Assembly: GCF_014698115.1 (NCBI RefSeq)
Contig: NZ_JACJSJ010000092.1
Span: 1 to 33,947, forward strand
Source of the DNA: Nostoc sp. FACHB-973
GTDB lineage: Bacteria; Cyanobacteriota; Cyanobacteriia; Cyanobacteriales; Nostocaceae
DNA length: 33,947 bases
Direction of reading: 5' to 3'
In this document: positions 16,568-22,987 of the stretch, one piece after another
Numbering within the stretch: the first letter of the stretch is position 1
Layout: each line of letters begins with the position of its first letter
Made by a program: the position numbers and the translations under genes
The notes under the pieces: model-generated
The model's database searches: none
Told to the model about the DNA's origin: nothing
What the model saw: the letters and a program-made list of their open reading frames with translations, nothing else

Positions 16568-16688
16568 TGTCGAATAACTAATTATTTGTCGTCGTTAACA
16601 AATTAATGTCGTGATTAACGAATGAATATCGCTGTTAACAAATTAATGTCATCGAAGTTGCTTTTGTAACCGTTAACAAATTAATGTC
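16568..16688. repeat. CAST terminal repeat array (TnsB-binding-like sites)
   Basis: Five copies of a motif close to GTTAACAAATTAATGTC occur at 16573-16590 (degenerate), 16594-16610, 16613-16630 (degenerate), 16634-16650 and 16672-16688. The first four are about 20 bp apart and the last about 38 bp. The ATTTGTC/AATGTC endings and spacing resemble the end repeats of ShCAST that TnsB binds. This is the CRISPR-proximal, PAM-proximal end; its left/right name differs between authors. Confidence 0.88.
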
Positions 16689-16883
16689 GCCGACTGTCTT
16701 TTTTGGGGCTGGTTCAAAATCAAGCTTCCCCAAAGTCTAATATAAACTTCATCCAGGTTCAAACCTGTGGTGTTTGCAATATTGCTTGAAAAGTTTATAT
16801 ACCAAGGGCTATATATCAACAGGCTGTTTAAAAACCTCCAGTTTTCAAAATGGACGTGGTTTAACTGCAAATATTCAGGATAA
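16689..16883. other. Spacer inside the CAST end, no gene seen
   Basis: These 195 bp between the terminal repeats and the homing spacer hold no credible gene. A short minus-strand frame running through it is not convincing: it has no Shine-Dalgarno and consists partly of the end repeats. No further TnsB-type motif was found here. Confidence 0.5.
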
Positions 16884-16913
16884 TCCCGAACGAAGTGCGC
16901 CTTTCAACCCTCT
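16884..16913 (-). CRISPR. Delocalised homing crRNA unit targeting tRNA-Pro
   Basis: Read on the minus strand, a truncated repeat AGAGGGTTGAAAG (16913-16901) keeps only the last ten bases of the array repeat. It is followed by the spacer GCGCACTTCGTTCGGGA (16900-16884). These 17 nt are identical to 16509-16525 of the tRNA-Pro gene; the next base differs. The target has GTA directly 5', which is a V-K PAM. Such truncated units are known to direct V-K elements to tRNA sites. The AGAGGGTT of the truncated repeat is perfectly complementary to AACCCTCT at the 3' part of the tracrRNA (17400-17407), a longer run than the standard repeat offers there. Confidence 0.92.
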
Positions 16914-16940
16914 TAAATAAAGTTGTAATGATGAAAAATT

Positions 16941-17199
16941 TTTTCAACCCACCCCTAGCCGGGATGGTTGTTGAAACCCTAATTTGTAAATCTTCTGGGA
17001 ACTCTGAAATATCTTTCAACCCACCCCTAGCCGGGATGGTTGTTGAAACCATATTTTAACTAAACTTCTCCTTCATTAATATACTGCCTTTCAACCCACC
17101 CCTAGCCGGGATGGTTGTTGAAACCTCTCTTCCCGCCCTTGGATTTTCAGTAGTGATCGCATCTTTCAACCCACCCCTAGCCGGGATGGTTGTTGAAAC
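16941..17199 (-). CRISPR. Type V-K CRISPR array, four repeats and three spacers
   Basis: The 37-bp repeats are at 17163-17199, 17088-17124, 17013-17049 and 16941-16977, named in transcription order on the minus strand. The crRNA-sense repeat begins GTTTCAACAACCATCCCGG and ends GGGTGGGTTGAAAG, which is, from memory, the ShCAST repeat. The last repeat differs at its final base (A instead of G). Spacers are 38, 38 and 35 nt. A further 27 nt (16914-16940) separate the last repeat from the homing unit. The spacers match nothing else I could see in the window. A short frame reading VSTTIPARGGLK twice is only translated repeat. Confidence 0.97.
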
Positions 17200-17379
17200 T
17201 CGACCCGTCTAGTATCCTTGTTTTGCAAGCTGTCCACAAACACTTTTGTCAGGTCTGCTTTGAAGCATGTCCAACTGAAAATTCAAAAACTAAATTAACT
17301 GACAGTCTGATTTCTGAATTTACTGCTGGACAAGGGTTTTCAGTTTTTGGCGGGAGTCCAGGGATTTTGCCCACGCTTT

Positions 17380-17755
17380 CCCTTGCCAAAAAATATTTGA
17401 GAGGGTTCCCCCGACGAAGAGGGTGATTCAGTAACCACCACTGCGGTAAACCGCACCGTTACGAAAACGGCTAGGGCAAAAAGCCTTACTCTTTATTGCT
17501 GGGAGCGCACCTGTCCCTATTTTGCTATCCTTGTATAAACTTCTTTTTTCGTCGCTGAACAGGTCGGAAAATAATTGGTTTATCCAAGTTACAAAAAAAG
17601 GCATATCCTGTCTAGTTAAGCTAGACAGCAGCATCAAGAGCGGGCAGTTACCAGGGTCAGAAAGCATAACAGTCTTCCAACTGTCAAACTAACCCAGATT
17701 TTTCGCAATACAGAGGCTGTAAACAGTATGAATTGCGGCGCTGTTATTTTTCATA
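17380..17755 (-). ncRNA. V-K tracrRNA with an extra hairpin domain
   Basis: The minus strand between cas12k and the array carries the landmarks of the ShCAST tracrRNA in order: AGCGCCGCAATTCAT, CAGCCTCTG, GGGTTAGTTTGAC, TGCTTTCTGACCCTGGTA, TGATGCTGCTGTC, GACAGGATA, GGTGCGCTCCCAGCAATAA, GGTTACTGAATCACCC, and GGGGGAACCCTC near 17400. The ends are approximate. Against the ShCAST guide as I remember it, about 92 nt (17512-17603) are inserted between GGATA and GGTGCGC. The insert can form a stem between CTTGGATAAAC and GTTTATACAAG (10 of 11 paired). Frames running through this RNA are not genes. Confidence 0.88.
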
Positions 17756-17782
17756 TTAAGTTTTCAAGGTTCAGTATTTTAT

Positions 17783-19714
17783 TTAGATTGATGAAGTAAT
17801 TCTGCATTGATAAGCAAATAAGGCTAAATCCCGTGCTTGCTCTTGTGGACTACCTCTAATTGCTTGCTGTTGTGTTTCAATAGAGATTCCAACTTTTGTG
17901 GCTTGATTTTGGATATTCTCAATCAATCTTCCATAACTCCAGTTATGTACTTGTCGCCGATACTCTTTGGCGTAATTTTTTTGACCTTCGATAAAACCGG
18001 GTATTTTTTTCTCAGCTTTGAGGAGAACTTCGCTTTGAATAATTTCCCGCATATCCCCAAGCTTTGGTATAACAATACTTCCAGCAGAGTATACTTTTGC
18101 AATTTCCACAATTTTTGTGGCTAGTAACCTGTCTAAATATTGTCCTAACTCGGATTCGCCAAAATCGTTTGGCGCAAACTGTTTTTGAGATTTGTGACGT
18201 TCGTGAGAAGAGCGTTGTTTTTGCTGTCGTTGACGGTTAAGTAAGTTGTAATTATCACCTAGTAGCTGCTTAACGCTGCGATAAACGAGGACTTTGTTAT
18301 TAGCTGCATCAAAAACAGCAATGGTTACAGGTTTTTCTAAACCAAGGCTAACACCAACTAGAATATTCGATTTACCTTCATATAAGGGTTTACTGGGACG
18401 AGGAAAGGGTGTATTAATTCTAGCAAGTGTAGATTGTTTACGGATGACATCATCTTTCTGTTGAGGGTTGAGTTTGCCTTTCTCTTCGGCTTTTACTAAC
18501 TTATTCTTAATATCTGCTGTTTTTTCTTCAATAACTTGTTGAGTTCCTTCAACAGTCCACATGCGAGTATCAAGAGAGCAAAAAAGAACTAAACGGTGTA
18601 CGTTCCAAGGTTTTCCTTTACCTTCTTGCTCTAACCAAGATATTCGTCCAGTACGTAAAGTAAATAAGCTACTGGAATGTTGTTTTTTACCTTTACGTTT
18701 AGTTTCTTGGTCTTCTAGAAAGCGATGAAATAAATGAAGGTGTCTTTTGTCACAATATATTTCAAACTTCAGCTTTCCCAACCCGTTAAAACAAACAAAA
18801 AGTCTTTTCTTATCGTTGATTTCCCATTTCATGTCCTCAGTAGTTTCATAAACTACTGGGAAAGGAATAGAACTCGATTTTCTTAAAAGGTTGGCTTGCC
18901 ACGATTTAGCTTCCTTTTCATCTTGGGCAACTTGCTGAACTGCTTGTTCTAGGGTCTCTAGCCATTTTTCACCAGTTAAATCTCGTCCTTTAGGAACTCG
19001 GCTTGTTAATTGGATTTTCAGCCGTTCAATTTCTATTTCTTTTTTTCGTCTTTGTTTGGTGTATTGTTCGAGGTCTTCTTCAACAAAACTTACCTGACAA
19101 TTATTTTTCAGGAGGTAGACTAAGGCACATCTTGTCAGAGCATCTTCTGTTTGACGATAAGCTTCAAATAGACGGCTTGGTTTAATAGTTACAACTTTAT
19201 CTGGTCTATCAGCTTTTTCATCTTTAGGCTTCCTGCTTCTTCTGCCTCTCACCTTATGATTTGTCTCATGAGTTTGATGTGTTGCAAATGAAGCTAATAT
19301 TTCAGTTGATTTTGTTCTGATATTTTCTAAACTTGATTTACTTTCTTGCTCAAGTTCTACATCAGTTTTGAGCATTTCTAACCATCGCTCTTTCCCTTCA
19401 ATTTTAAGCTGTCGTCGCCTATTTAAAGCCAACCAAGATTTGTATATATACGTGACTAAGGTTATTGCAGACGTATAAAAACGACCGGGTTGACCTATAA
19501 ATGGTTCTTGGTTTTTGAGAGAATCACACAATTCTTTGATCGCAGTTTTGGGAACTTTTGCAGTTTTAACCCATATCTCGAATTCAGAATGTTTTCCTAA
19601 TCGTTCCAATATTTCATTGACTAAGGGCGTATTTTTCTCTGCCATGAATTCCCAAAGATGGCGGAGGGTTTTGTCATCTGCAACTAGACGACATTGAATC
19701 GTGATCACGCTCAT
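17783..19714 (-). CDS. cas12k: Cas12k, RNA-guided targeting protein of V-K CAST
   Basis: The 643 residues align by eye with ShCas12k (639) along the whole length: MSVITIQCRL at the start, YIYKSWLAL, SLPFP-like SSIPFPVVYET, FLEDQETKRKGKKQHSS, LVGVSLGLEKPVTIAVFDA, and IRGSPQEQARDLALFAY at the end. The RuvC-like segment GVSLGLEKP (about 450) lacks the catalytic Asp, as in all Cas12k, so it binds crRNA/tracrRNA and DNA but does not cut. It recruits TniQ, TnsC and TnsB to insert the element about 60 bp from the PAM. Its transcript would run from right to left toward the tracrRNA and array, which lie directly downstream. It is divergent from the small regulator. Confidence 0.97.
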   Translation of the reverse strand: MSVITIQCRLVADDKTLRHLWEFMAEKNTPLVNEILERLGKHSEFEIWVKTAKVPKTAIKELCDSLKNQEPFIGQPGRFYTSAITLVTYIYKSWLALNRRRQLKIEGKERWLEMLKTDVELEQESKSSLENIRTKSTEILASFATHQTHETNHKVRGRRSRKPKDEKADRPDKVVTIKPSRLFEAYRQTEDALTRCALVYLLKNNCQVSFVEEDLEQYTKQRRKKEIEIERLKIQLTSRVPKGRDLTGEKWLETLEQAVQQVAQDEKEAKSWQANLLRKSSSIPFPVVYETTEDMKWEINDKKRLFVCFNGLGKLKFEIYCDKRHLHLFHRFLEDQETKRKGKKQHSSSLFTLRTGRISWLEQEGKGKPWNVHRLVLFCSLDTRMWTVEGTQQVIEEKTADIKNKLVKAEEKGKLNPQQKDDVIRKQSTLARINTPFPRPSKPLYEGKSNILVGVSLGLEKPVTIAVFDAANNKVLVYRSVKQLLGDNYNLLNRQRQQKQRSSHERHKSQKQFAPNDFGESELGQYLDRLLATKIVEIAKVYSAGSIVIPKLGDMREIIQSEVLLKAEKKIPGFIEGQKNYAKEYRRQVHNWSYGRLIENIQNQATKVGISIETQQQAIRGSPQEQARDLALFAYQCRITSSI

Positions 19715-19773
19715 AGATGCACGTAAGCATTGTTGTAATTAATAACCCAATTTAATTATGAGCTTAATGACGC

Positions 19774-19858
19774 AATAGCGCAAAAGCTAAATAGCGCAAA
19801 TACATTTTTGTTAATATACTATGCAAAAATTAAGCCCGGACAGGGACTTGGTGCTGGG
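19774..19858. promoter_or_regulatory. cas12k/regulator divergent promoter region with tandem operator-like repeats
   Basis: Two identical 11-mers AATAGCGCAAA lie at 19774-19784 and 19790-19800, 16 bp apart, and a further CGCAA occurs at 19771-19775. A -10-like TATACT follows at 19814-19819, oriented toward the small regulator gene. Tandem short repeats on roughly one helical face in the divergent promoter suggest operator sites for the regulator encoded next to it, by analogy with the V-K repressors. This is inferred from position. Confidence 0.5.
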
Positions 19859-20020
19859 ATGACTGAAGAAACAAGAGAAGTTAGGGGAAGAATCCCTAAA
19901 GAGTTAAAAATTGCATTTGAGATTGCCTGCGCTCGTTTGGAACTAACCCAGACGGCAGCGCTGGAAGATGCTATTAAGGATTGGTTGAAAAAACAAGAGT
20001 CTGCATCTGCTGAGAAATAG
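19859..20020 (+). CDS. Small Arc/ribbon-helix-helix-like CAST regulator
   Basis: I chose the ATG at 19859, giving a 53-residue protein (MTEETREVRGRIPKELKIAF...). An upstream in-frame TTG at 19808 would add 17 residues but would lie across the promoter-like TATACT. The sequence has the ribbon-helix-helix pattern: a short beta segment VRGRIPKEL, then helices IAFEIACARLEL and TAALEDAIKDWLKK. It sits divergent to cas12k, exactly where V-K elements carry their repressor. The well-studied one is CvkR, a MerR-type protein; Arc-type alternatives are reported in some elements. Likely role: repressing cas12k and itself. Confidence 0.75.
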   Translation: MTEETREVRGRIPKELKIAFEIACARLELTQTAALEDAIKDWLKKQESASAEK

Positions 20021-20056
20021 AGTTGGCTTGGAAGTGTTGACTCTATTGCTAATCAC

Positions 20057-21925
20057 CTAATATTTGGTGATGATTTCTGGATCTAGCCTGTAACCATTCC
20101 CATTACATAAATCCCCATCAGTATTCTCAACTAATTCAAGGCTTAAATTTTTGCCCATAGCTTTTCCAATTAATTCCATTAACGCTTTTGCCCTTACTTG
20201 GAAAAATATTTCAAAGTCGTCGTTGCGTAAAATTTCTAGTTTGATACCATGCGATCGCATTATTTCATCCAAGCTAGCTACCGCAGTTCCATGTAGCTCG
20301 AACTCTTTGAGGTAAGCTGAAGGTGCTTTGCTGCCGATTCTTTTATTGGTTTTGGCACTTAGAGGAGTGCGATTAACTAGGCAGTTATATTTTTTGGGGT
20401 CAATGCCTTGTTTGCGACACCATGCTACCGGGAAGATGTGGTGCGAATCGATTTGTTCTTCAAAATAAACAACGTCGTTAATTTCCTCGCCTGTAATCCA
20501 ATCTACTGCGCCTTCACGCCGTAGTAATGCCGCAAATCCCTGATAAACTGCGCCAAGTCGCTTTCTGACGCTAAGAAGTCGTTCAAACGAGAAATTTGCT
20601 TGTGTGATACCAAAGGGAACGGAACCACCTTCAATCCATGCTGGTACTTCGACAATATCGCGTCCAGCTTGGGAATCGTGCCAGTGGGTATAAATTTCAC
20701 CAAACATCCCGCACCACAGCCAACGCTCTAACATGGAACGTACTTGAAACGAACGAGAGCGATCCCCAATAATGGTCAAAATTGCACTCAAGGCAACTAA
20801 CTGGATAGGGCAAGCAATATCATCAGCATCAAAGATTTTTTGACCGCGTAGAAAACGAGCCGCTTCTTCAAAACCTTTGTTAACGGGGTCTGCCCATATT
20901 TGGTATTCTTCTTTTGTTAATTTTAATACTTCGGTACGACTGCAAGCAACACCAGGCAATTTATCTAAATTCCAACCCTGTTTAGCTGCTTCGATTCTTC
21001 GAGCGTAACCAGCTACTAAGGTAACAGCTTGCATAAAATCGGTACTACGAACCTTCCGCAAAACCTTGAATGTCTGAAAGCGATTTTCGCGGTGCTTCCA
21101 ATCATCTCGCAGGCTAAAATCACCCGCGCAGTAACTCGAACTCATTAAATCGAAGAAATTGAGGTCACATCCGGCTGTATTCGTATCCTCAAAAACTTGG
21201 CACACCGCCTCTTTTGGTAATGAGTCACGTAGTTGAATTACTGGTATTTGATAATGCTCAAATTTTTTGATTACTTCTAATTCTAAAGTGTCAATTAGTT
21301 CGAGTTTTTGAGAGTTGTACTGCCAATATTTAGAAAACTTGCTGCGCCATTCAGAGAAAAAGAATACTTTGGATAATGGGAACAAAAGTGCTTCATACTC
21401 GTTTTCGAGAGTTGAACAGTCAATAAAATCGCCGTTTCGAGTTCGCATAATTTTCGATTCAGGTAAAGCGATAATGGCGGTTTTGCGGTCATGTTCCGGT
21501 TCAAGGCATTTTTGAATATCTAGGTAATACCATTTTTTCGCCAATTTCTGGCTTTTGGGGTCTTTGATAACGACGGGTTGCCCAGATAGCAGCACCATAA
21601 AAGAAGTAGTTAATCTTTGCTGACCATCAAGCACAAGCAAATTCGGCGTTTGAATTGCAGCATTTATTACACCATCAAGCATTCGCGGTTTAAATTGTTG
21701 ATGCTGAGTACCTTGCTGTAACATCATGACTGCGCCAATAGGGTAAGCCAGTGATATACTTGCCAGTAAACGACGCACATGGGTATCGTCCCATACCCAA
21801 TCTCTTTGAAAATCTGGTAGTTGAATGCGTCCAATTTTGATGTCCTTCATGACATCGAATAAGGGATATTTTGTAATATCAAATGTCGAAATCGAATCCA
21901 TTTGGTGTTCTGCTGTTGCTATCAT
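20057..21925 (-). CDS. DUF262 / HNH-like (DUF1524) GmrSD-type defence protein
   Basis: The 622-residue protein has an N-terminal DUF262 domain, shown by IQLPDFQRDWVWDDTHVRRLL (about 35-54), the hallmark LDGQQRLTT (99-107), and NTAGCDLNFFD. The C-terminal part contains DSHHIFPVAWC (about 493-503) followed by NRTPLSAKTNKRIGSKAP, a DUF1524-like HNH nuclease pattern. This architecture is that of GmrSD-type type IV restriction enzymes, which use the DUF262 part for nucleotide-dependent sensing and the HNH part to cut modified DNA. It is transcribed toward the CAST regulator and ends 36 bp from it. Whether it restricts modified phage DNA here is an inference from the family. Confidence 0.82.
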   Translation of the reverse strand: MIATAEHQMDSISTFDITKYPLFDVMKDIKIGRIQLPDFQRDWVWDDTHVRRLLASISLAYPIGAVMMLQQGTQHQQFKPRMLDGVINAAIQTPNLLVLDGQQRLTTSFMVLLSGQPVVIKDPKSQKLAKKWYYLDIQKCLEPEHDRKTAIIALPESKIMRTRNGDFIDCSTLENEYEALLFPLSKVFFFSEWRSKFSKYWQYNSQKLELIDTLELEVIKKFEHYQIPVIQLRDSLPKEAVCQVFEDTNTAGCDLNFFDLMSSSYCAGDFSLRDDWKHRENRFQTFKVLRKVRSTDFMQAVTLVAGYARRIEAAKQGWNLDKLPGVACSRTEVLKLTKEEYQIWADPVNKGFEEAARFLRGQKIFDADDIACPIQLVALSAILTIIGDRSRSFQVRSMLERWLWCGMFGEIYTHWHDSQAGRDIVEVPAWIEGGSVPFGITQANFSFERLLSVRKRLGAVYQGFAALLRREGAVDWITGEEINDVVYFEEQIDSHHIFPVAWCRKQGIDPKKYNCLVNRTPLSAKTNKRIGSKAPSAYLKEFELHGTAVASLDEIMRSHGIKLEILRNDDFEIFFQVRAKALMELIGKAMGKNLSLELVENTDGDLCNGNGYRLDPEIITKY

Positions 21926-22022
21926 CGCGCACGTCTAAAACACAATCTGTATGCCAGCCTAAAGAACCCTTGTAGTCATTGCAATAGTTTTTTAGAGTAA
22001 TTGATAGCGACTAGCGACTAAA

Positions 22023-22391
22023 TTATTCCTGGGTAAAGTCTGAAGGTAAATTGATAATTCCTTGAGCAACAAGCTGTTTAAATTGATTAATTAAATCAGC
22101 CTGCCGTAAAATTCGGGTAACGTATTTGGGTCTGTAACGAAAATCTCTTCCCCAGTCTTTTACAGTTTTGGGACTTGTCCCGGTAATTTGTGCGATCGCA
22201 TTAATGCAAGCTTTGCGATAATTACGTCCTGGTTCGTGAGTAACCCAACGACGACAATACTCCATCGGTTCTAGGGGCAACTGACAGAGGATATCAATTT
22301 GATGTTTATTTTGGTGGGATTGCCTCCCGGTTTGCATTTTGAGCGTTCGTGAGTTAGTAAGGGTTATAGCAGCAGGGAATTGTGAAGACAC
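22023..22391 (-). CDS. Small HTH-like protein, paralogue A
   Basis: The 122-residue frame from a GTG start (or 104 residues from the ATG at 22337, which aligns better with its paralogue) contains the core EPMEYCRRWV...YRKACINAIAQITGTSPKTVKDWGRDFRYRPKY...ILRQADLINQFK...LPSDFTQE. The stretch around ITGTSPKTVKDWG has the spacing of a helix-turn-helix. I do not know the family. It shares well over half of its core positions with the gene upstream and ends with the same LPxDFxQ. Position suggests a pair of regulators or small cofactors of the restriction genes on either side. Confidence 0.65.
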   Translation of the reverse strand: MSSQFPAAITLTNSRTLKMQTGRQSHQNKHQIDILCQLPLEPMEYCRRWVTHEPGRNYRKACINAIAQITGTSPKTVKDWGRDFRYRPKYVTRILRQADLINQFKQLVAQGIINLPSDFTQE

Positions 22392-22484
22392 CTAGCTACT
22401 GCACCCAAAACCCATACTTGCTGACCTCAACTTAAGAAATATCTGCTCTTAGCACAAGTATTTTAGTCATGATTCACGAGTAAA

Positions 22485-22802
22485 TTATTGTTGCGGAAAG
22501 TCAGGGGGTAGGACTATTTTTTTAATTTGGTTGAGCATATCAGCCATGCGTAAGATATGCGTTGCATAATTGGGGCGCTTCTCGAAATTGGAACCCCAAT
22601 TACCTATAGTCCTTGGACTCAGCCCAGTTGCTTCGGCAAGAGCGGCTATGCAGGCTTTTCTGTACCCCCGGTCATCGGGGGACATATCAACCCATCTTTT
22701 ACAGTATTCCATCGGCTCCAAGGGCTTTTCACTGAGCGCGTCGATTCTATATTCAGCCCTTGGGCGAATGATGTCTATGACCTTACTTGATCTGAGTAAC
22801 AT
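22485..22802 (-). CDS. Small HTH-like protein, paralogue B
   Basis: The 105-residue protein is a tandem paralogue of the next gene on the same strand: EPMEYCKRWV, YRKACIAALAEATGLSPRTIGNWG, ILRMADMLNQIKKI, LPPDFPQQ. The TGLSPRTIGNWG segment fits a recognition helix. The similarity includes the non-coding sequence after the stop codon (TAAATTATT, then AAAGTC), showing that the duplication covered more than the coding part. A near-palindrome, AGTCACGATTCATGACT, lies 4 bp upstream of the ATG, and a related copy lies 3 bp after the stop. It is divergent from hsdR across 185 bp, so it may control that operon. Confidence 0.68.
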   Translation of the reverse strand: MLLRSSKVIDIIRPRAEYRIDALSEKPLEPMEYCKRWVDMSPDDRGYRKACIAALAEATGLSPRTIGNWGSNFEKRPNYATHILRMADMLNQIKKIVLPPDFPQQ

Positions 22803-22806
22803 ATTT

Positions 22807-22823
22807 AGTCACGATTCATGACT
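22807..22823. promoter_or_regulatory. Operator-like palindrome before paralogue B, with a second copy at 22465
   Basis: AGTCACGATTCATGACT is palindromic at its ends (AGTCA/TGACT), and its inner positions nearly so. A sister copy, AGTCATGATTCACGAGT, is at 22465-22481 just past the same gene's stop codon. The copy at 22807 lies between the divergent small-protein gene and hsdR, so it could be an operator. Recombination between the two copies could delete the gene they flank. Confidence 0.45.
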
Positions 22824-22987
22824 ATGTTAAAGATATTATGAGCCACGATGTATGTAGAAAAGCAGTGCGATCGCTGATTATCGCTCAGGTATTATTTGCA
22901 TCTTGAATAACAAAGGTAATATTTTTTGTTTGGGCGTAGACATAACTAGGTGTTAAGTTATAAAACTAACTAGTAAAATAGCAACCA

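Noticed and set aside
16861..17052. 63-codon minus-strand frame
   Set aside because: It is the translation of CRISPR repeats (VSTTIPARGGLK appears twice).
17190..17667. Short frames on both strands between array and cas12k
   Set aside because: The region is the tracrRNA and array leader; its conservation is at RNA level with ShCAST, not in any reading frame.
19808..19858. Upstream TTG start for the small CAST regulator
   Set aside because: It would place the coding start across the -10-like TATACT and add 17 residues outside the ribbon-helix-helix pattern; the ATG at 19859 is preferred.
19859..20020. MerR-type CvkR as identity of the regulator
   Set aside because: The protein is too short and lacks a winged-helix/coiled-coil arrangement; it fits a ribbon-helix-helix fold instead.
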